Assembly (NCBI GenBank): GCA_016793325.1
Contig: JAEUKI010000075.1
Coordinates: forward strand, 62,001 to 126,000
Direction of reading: 5' to 3'
Length of the DNA: 64,000 nucleotides
Origin: Myxococcales bacterium
GTDB lineage: Bacteria > Myxococcota_A > Polyangia > Polyangiales > Ga0077539
The position numbers and the translations under genes were made by a program. How positions within the stretch are numbered: position 1 is the first letter of the stretch; each line of letters opens with the position of its first letter. Below are positions 60,445 to 64,000 of this stretch, piece by piece. The notes under the pieces are model-generated. The model did not search any database. It was not told the origin of the DNA and saw only the letters and a list, made by a program, of their open reading frames with translations.

Positions 60445-60930
60445 ATGGAGGCGACGTACTTTGGCGATGGCGACGTGATCGTGTGCGACGATCGCCACTA
60501 TCCTGTGTTGGTGCTGACGTTCTACGGAGCGGCGAGCGCGAGCGGCGTTCGTCAGTATTTTCGCTGGATGCACACCCAGGCTGACCGCGCGTTGCAAGAG
60601 CGCATCGCGCTGGCGGCGGTGATGGACTCGGGGCTCGCGGGCGTTCCTGACGCAGAGACGCGGCGGGTGATCGCAGACGAAGCCACGGAGCTCAACGCGA
60701 AGATCCCGGCGACGCTCCGATGGCATACGCCCATCGTGGTCGAGAATCGTCTCATGCGAGGCGTGTTGCAGACGCTCTCGTGGCTGCAGGGAGAGCTGAC
60801 GATGGAGTACGTCTCGTCTCGCGCGGCGGCGTTCGAGAGCGCGAGGGCGCACTTCGCGAAGAACGGGATCGCGGTTCCGTCGACGCTCGACGCGCGGTTG
60901 AACGAGCGTCCGCCGCGACCGACGCGGTAG
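60445..60930 (+). CDS. Conserved protein, SpoIIAA/STAS-like candidate
   Basis: This 161-residue soluble protein has alternating strands and helices (VIVCDDRHYPVLVLTFYG, LQERIALAAVMDSGLAG, WHTPIVVENRLMRGVLQTLSWLQG). The pattern resembles STAS/SpoIIAA-like folds that take part in partner switching, but I see no clear phospho-Ser. A GAAGAGAAG precedes the ATG at 60445. Function unknown. Confidence 0.7.
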   Translation: MEATYFGDGDVIVCDDRHYPVLVLTFYGAASASGVRQYFRWMHTQADRALQERIALAAVMDSGLAGVPDAETRRVIADEATELNAKIPATLRWHTPIVVENRLMRGVLQTLSWLQGELTMEYVSSRAAAFESARAHFAKNGIAVPSTLDARLNERPPRPTR

Positions 60931-60942
60931 CTCTCTTGGGGC

Positions 60943-61728
60943 TCACTCGAAGCTCGGGATGTACCTCGCGCTGTCCGTGGGATCCGTCCACGAAAACTCT
61001 CTTCGGATCTCGAGTCCCGGCGCGAAGCTCGCGTCGAAATCATCGAGCATCCCGTCGAACGAGGACGCGCTCAGGTCGAGCACCGAGAGGCGACGGAGCA
61101 GCGGCGCGCCGGCGATCGCCTGCCAGAAATTACCGTGAATTCTCTGCCCGTCCATGTAGTGCAGCCCGAGCTCGACGAGCTTCGAGAAGCGCTGCCCTGA
61201 CAGCAGCGGGTAGAGGTCATCGAGCGTGTGGGTCGCGCCGAACTCCCGAGCGCCCAGCCCGAGGTGCAGCGTCGTCAACGAAGGGAGCGACGCGTCGAGC
61301 ACCCACTCGAGCGCGTCCTGCGGCAACCCCAGCGCGTCGACGTAGAGGGCCGTGACGGTCTCGTGCTCGAGCCTCCACGGCGGAATGGCGATGTGCGTGT
61401 TTCCGTAGGTGGCGACGCCGTTGATCATCAGCAGCGACAAGCGCGGAGCAAACTGCCGCACGCGGGGAACGGCCGTGTCGACCCACAGCGCTCTCAGCTG
61501 CGGCAACGAGCGCGGCCGCGGCTCTGCAGCGAACCCCAGCGCGAGGTCTCGATCGAGCACGAGGGCTTCGATCGCGTCGAGGTCACCGCGGTGCAGGCGG
61601 TCACTGAAGCGCGTCGGATCGACGAATCGCCAAGCCGTATACGGATCGAGCGGCACAGCGCGGTGCACGCGATCCCCGTCGCGCACAGGTCTGTCGGCGA
61701 ACTGCTCGATCGTTAGCGCCGCGCTCAC
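60943..61728 (-). CDS. Leucine-rich-repeat-like protein
   Basis: This 261-residue soluble protein has irregular Leu-rich units such as LPQLRALWVDTAVPRV, LPSLTTLHLGLGAREFG, FSKLVELGLHYMDG and APLLRRLSVLDLSASSFDGM. Spacing fits degenerate LRRs found as paralogues in myxobacterial genomes. The N-terminal 60 residues contain an HRAVPLDPYTAWRFVDP segment that I do not recognise. No catalytic motif. Probably a protein-binding module. Confidence 0.7.
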   Translation of the reverse strand: MSAALTIEQFADRPVRDGDRVHRAVPLDPYTAWRFVDPTRFSDRLHRGDLDAIEALVLDRDLALGFAAEPRPRSLPQLRALWVDTAVPRVRQFAPRLSLLMINGVATYGNTHIAIPPWRLEHETVTALYVDALGLPQDALEWVLDASLPSLTTLHLGLGAREFGATHTLDDLYPLLSGQRFSKLVELGLHYMDGQRIHGNFWQAIAGAPLLRRLSVLDLSASSFDGMLDDFDASFAPGLEIRREFSWTDPTDSARYIPSFE

Positions 61729-61755
61729 TCCGGTGTCGAGCGTACCGTTTCGAAG

Positions 61756-62520
61756 CTACTCTTTGTAGCTCGGCGAGACGCGGTCGAGCTTGCGCTTGAG
61801 CGCTGGCCACACGAGGCTCTCGCTCGTCGCCGCGAGGCCCATCTTGCCCAAGAACGCGTTCTTCGAGAGCACTTCGGGCGCCGAGGGATAGACCTCTTTG
61901 GTCGACGACAAAGTCCTCACTTGCATCGAGCAGGCGCGCTCGAGGAAGTACATCCTCGTAAACGCTGCGCCCACGGTCTCGCCCACGGTGAGCGTCCCGT
62001 GGTTGCGCAGGATCATCACCGAGCTCTCGCCGAGGTCTTTTTGCAGCCTCGGGCGCTCGTCGTGGTCGAACGCCACGCCCTCGTAGTCGTGATACGTGAC
62101 GTCGCCGAGCACGAGCTGCGCGGTCTGGTTGAGGGGCAAGAGGCCCTCTTTCGAAGAGGCCACGGCGGTGCCGTCGAGCGTGTGCAAGTGCATCACGCAC
62201 TGGGCGTCTTCGCGCTTCTCGTGGACCGCCGAGTGAATCGTGAATCCCGCAGGATTGACGGGCCATCCTGTGTCGAGCAGCACGTTGGCCTCGAGGTCGA
62301 TCTTCACGAGGCTCGACGCGGTGATCTCGTCGAAGAGCATCCCGTACGGGTTGATCAAGAAGTGGTGGTCGCTCTCGGGGACGCGCGCCGAGATGTGCGT
62401 AAACACCAAGTCGTCCCAGCCGAAGAGGGAGACCAAACGATAGGCCGCGGCGAGGTCCACGCGGACCCTCCACTCGGCGTCGCTCACCTGCTCGCGAATG
62501 CTCTTGTTCGTGCCCGTCAT
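61756..62520 (-). CDS. Class II aldolase/adducin family protein
   Basis: This 254-residue cytoplasmic protein has the zinc ligands of class II aldolases: H111 and H113 in VMHLHT and H174 in LRNHGTL. WDDLVFTHISARVPES and FLINPYGMLFDEITASSLVKID also match. Members cleave or epimerise sugar phosphates such as fuculose- or ribulose-phosphate; the exact substrate cannot be read. The ATG at 62520 is preferred to GTG 62538. It is on the strand opposite to the hydrolase, with 89 bp between starts. Confidence 0.92.
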   Translation of the reverse strand: MTGTNKSIREQVSDAEWRVRVDLAAAYRLVSLFGWDDLVFTHISARVPESDHHFLINPYGMLFDEITASSLVKIDLEANVLLDTGWPVNPAGFTIHSAVHEKREDAQCVMHLHTLDGTAVASSKEGLLPLNQTAQLVLGDVTYHDYEGVAFDHDERPRLQKDLGESSVMILRNHGTLTVGETVGAAFTRMYFLERACSMQVRTLSSTKEVYPSAPEVLSKNAFLGKMGLAATSESLVWPALKRKLDRVSPSYKE

Positions 62521-62609
62521 GGAGGCGAACGATGCCACAAGCGCCCGCGAAAGTGGGGCTCGCGTCGCGGTGATGGGTTGCGTCGATCCGCGGTACGTTC
62601 GCGGGGCGC

Positions 62610-63704
62610 ATGTTGAGGTTGGCTCGATGGTTGGGGCCCTGGACCGCGGCGGACGCCGTTCCCCCTGGGGTCGTTCGCGATGAGCTGGTGATCGATCCTT
62701 CGCGGGACGGCGATCGGCCGATGCGCGTGTGGGCGTATCGCCCCGCGGATCGCGCGCCGCACGGGTCGCTCTTGCTCTTGCACGGGCTTCACTATTTGGG
62801 GCCCTCGGACCCGCGGATGGACCGCTTTTCTCGGATCCTCGCGGACGACGGGGCGCTCGTGTGGGCGCCCTTCGTTCCGGACTTCGAGCGTCTCGTGCTC
62901 GCGCCGAGCGTGTTTCGCGACGCCGAGCGCGCGCTCGACGCCCTGCTCGCGCACCCCGGGCGTCCCGAGGGAAAGACGCCCGGCGCGATGAGCATCTCGT
63001 TCGGTTCGCTGCCCGCGTTGCACCTCGCTTCGAATCTCGAGCACAGTTTCAAGTTGTCGTCGCTGGTGCTCTTCGGCGGCTACGCGGACATCGCGGACAC
63101 CATGCGATTTTGCCTGCAGGGTACGCCGGGCCGCCCGGACGTCTCGCATGACCCCTACAACCGCCCGGTGGTCTACATGAACCTCGTCGAGCACCTCGAC
63201 GACTCGCTGCCTCGCGACCGCGCTCCGCTCGTCAGCGCGTGGCGGACGTTCATCGATCGCACGTGGGGACGGCCGGCGCTCAAGTCCGATCTCGCCGCGG
63301 GCGAGGCCATCGCGCGCGAGATCGCCGCGACGCTCGAGCCCGTGTGGCGCTCGGTGTTCATGAAGACAACGGGCTTCGAGCCCGGCGGCGTGGCGCTCTT
63401 CGAAGAGGCCATCGCCCGCGCGAAGGACGCGCTCGCGTGGCTCGATCCGACAGAGAAAATGCGGTCCGTGCGCGTTCCGACGTCGGTGCTGCACGGCGCG
63501 GACGACGACGTGATTCCCCACACGCACGCGCGGATCTTCGAGCGAGAGATCCCGCGGCATCACTTACGCGGCGTGCGCGTGACGGGGCTCTACGGGCACA
63601 CGGGCGCTGCTGCGCCCCTGTGGTCGAGCGCGGGGCAGCTCGTCGACGAAGTGTCCGCGATGCTCGGGGCGCTCGCCGCGCTCGATCGCGCCTCGCGCGG
63701 GTGA
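62610..63704 (+). CDS. Alpha/beta hydrolase
   Basis: This 364-residue cytoplasmic hydrolase has an oxyanion region HGSLLLLHGLHYLG, nucleophile S130 in SISFGS, candidate acid in LHGADDDVIP and catalytic His in LYGHTGAAAP. The nucleophile elbow is SxSxG rather than the usual GxSxG, a known variant. It is probably an esterase or a related enzyme; no substrate can be inferred. The last gene of the window. Confidence 0.88.
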   Translation: MLRLARWLGPWTAADAVPPGVVRDELVIDPSRDGDRPMRVWAYRPADRAPHGSLLLLHGLHYLGPSDPRMDRFSRILADDGALVWAPFVPDFERLVLAPSVFRDAERALDALLAHPGRPEGKTPGAMSISFGSLPALHLASNLEHSFKLSSLVLFGGYADIADTMRFCLQGTPGRPDVSHDPYNRPVVYMNLVEHLDDSLPRDRAPLVSAWRTFIDRTWGRPALKSDLAAGEAIAREIAATLEPVWRSVFMKTTGFEPGGVALFEEAIARAKDALAWLDPTEKMRSVRVPTSVLHGADDDVIPHTHARIFEREIPRHHLRGVRVTGLYGHTGAAAPLWSSAGQLVDEVSAMLGALAALDRASRG

Positions 63705-64000
63705 GTCACGGGGGCGTGAATCACGCAGCCAAGGGGGCGAAACCCTCGTCGTGACCCGAGTTTGGCCGGCGAAAACGCAGCGCTGCGGCGACGGACAGCC
63801 CCCACCTGCGCTGCCGCGCGCCCCGCCCTCACGGAGCACACGCCCGGGAGACGAGCCCCCGGGCTTTGCGCGACGGGGTCGCGAAGCGGCCAGGGCGTCC
63901 GCCTGGCCTTCGCGATCGTCTCGCCCGAAACTCGAGCCACCCAGCGATCGATCGCGGCGAGGCGTCGCAAGTTTCCAGCAGATCGCTTGGTGGATCGCGT
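63705..64000. other. Gene-free end with two hairpins
   Basis: I see no gene between the hydrolase stop and the window end. GCCCGGG and CCCGGGC at 63842-63864 form a stem followed by TTTGCG. GCGAAGCGGCCAGG and CCTGGCCTTCGC at 63880-63912 form a second one. They may terminate the hydrolase transcript or a gene coming from the right. Confidence 0.5.
63842..63864. terminator. Candidate hairpin terminator
   Basis: A GCCCGGG stem with CCCGGGC closes a 9-nt loop, 138 bp after the hydrolase stop, and is followed by TTT. It is GC-rich with a short T-run, so a weak intrinsic or factor-assisted terminator. Confidence 0.4.

Noticed and set aside
63590..63970. Minus-strand frame at the window end
   Set aside because: Overlaps the hydrolase C-terminus and both hairpins, has no recognisable domain and Arg/Ala-biased composition.

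Overview
The window is high-GC DNA (about 70 percent) with long shadow reading frames on every strand. It looks like chromosomal DNA of a myxobacterium (Myxococcota), plausibly a Sandaracinus or Polyangiales relative. This is inferred from four Hanks-type Ser/Thr kinases (one fused to a receiver, one to an ATPase/TPR module), an FHA-sigma54 activator, several lipoproteins with Asp/Gly-rich linkers, TSP3 repeats and PEGA/TPR proteins, next to ordinary housekeeping genes (rpsB, tsf, prfA, rpsU, glgX). I found no tRNA, rRNA, insertion sequence, prophage or CRISPR array.

Layout. 1-8.5 kb: two Ser/Thr kinases, a hexapeptide acyltransferase, an Atg22/UMF1-type MFS transporter, and a PAS/Cys-cluster protein coupled to a receiver. 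8.5-13.9 kb: a SMI1/KNR4-domain protein, then a 1.25-kb non-coding block holding a very large inverted repeat and hairpin-forming tandem repeats, then a candidate sigma70 promoter driving rpsB-tsf. 13.9-22.5 kb: an outer-membrane-type protein, glgX, a universal stress protein divergent from prfA, a repeat-filled non-coding block, an AT-hook/winged-helix protein and an M15-like peptidase. 22.57-22.78 kb: a probable 6S RNA. 23-32 kb: a compact, translationally coupled moxR-DUF58-batA-batB-batC-batD-batE type operon. 32-43.4 kb: a beta-galactosidase-like lipoprotein, a receiver, a Ser/Thr kinase followed by PEGA and lipoprotein genes, a tandem DUF2505 pair and a membrane glycosyltransferase-like protein. 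43.5-50.4 kb: an amidohydrolase/TSP3 lipoprotein, then a divergent signalling locus (histidine kinase plus kinase-receiver fusion on one side, SiaB-like kinase plus SiaC on the other). 50.4-64 kb: a second repeat doublet, a Cys-rich secreted protein, an ADP-ribosylglycohydrolase with an FHA-sigma54 regulator, rpsU, a YbjN-like protein, a minimal TatA, SixA, CcmB, CapA, beta-propeller proteins, a class II aldolase and an alpha/beta hydrolase.

The least expected signals are: (i) a dispersed ~88-bp palindromic element present as two doublets 31 kb apart with the same 102-bp period but locus-specific cores; (ii) the ~665-bp inverted repeat at 10590-11254, each arm of which begins with a perfect 19-bp hairpin; (iii) the SiaB/SiaC module facing a histidine kinase and a non-RD kinase-receiver fusion; (iv) a probable 6S RNA just before the bat operon. 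All function calls come from reading sequence by eye. No database search was run.
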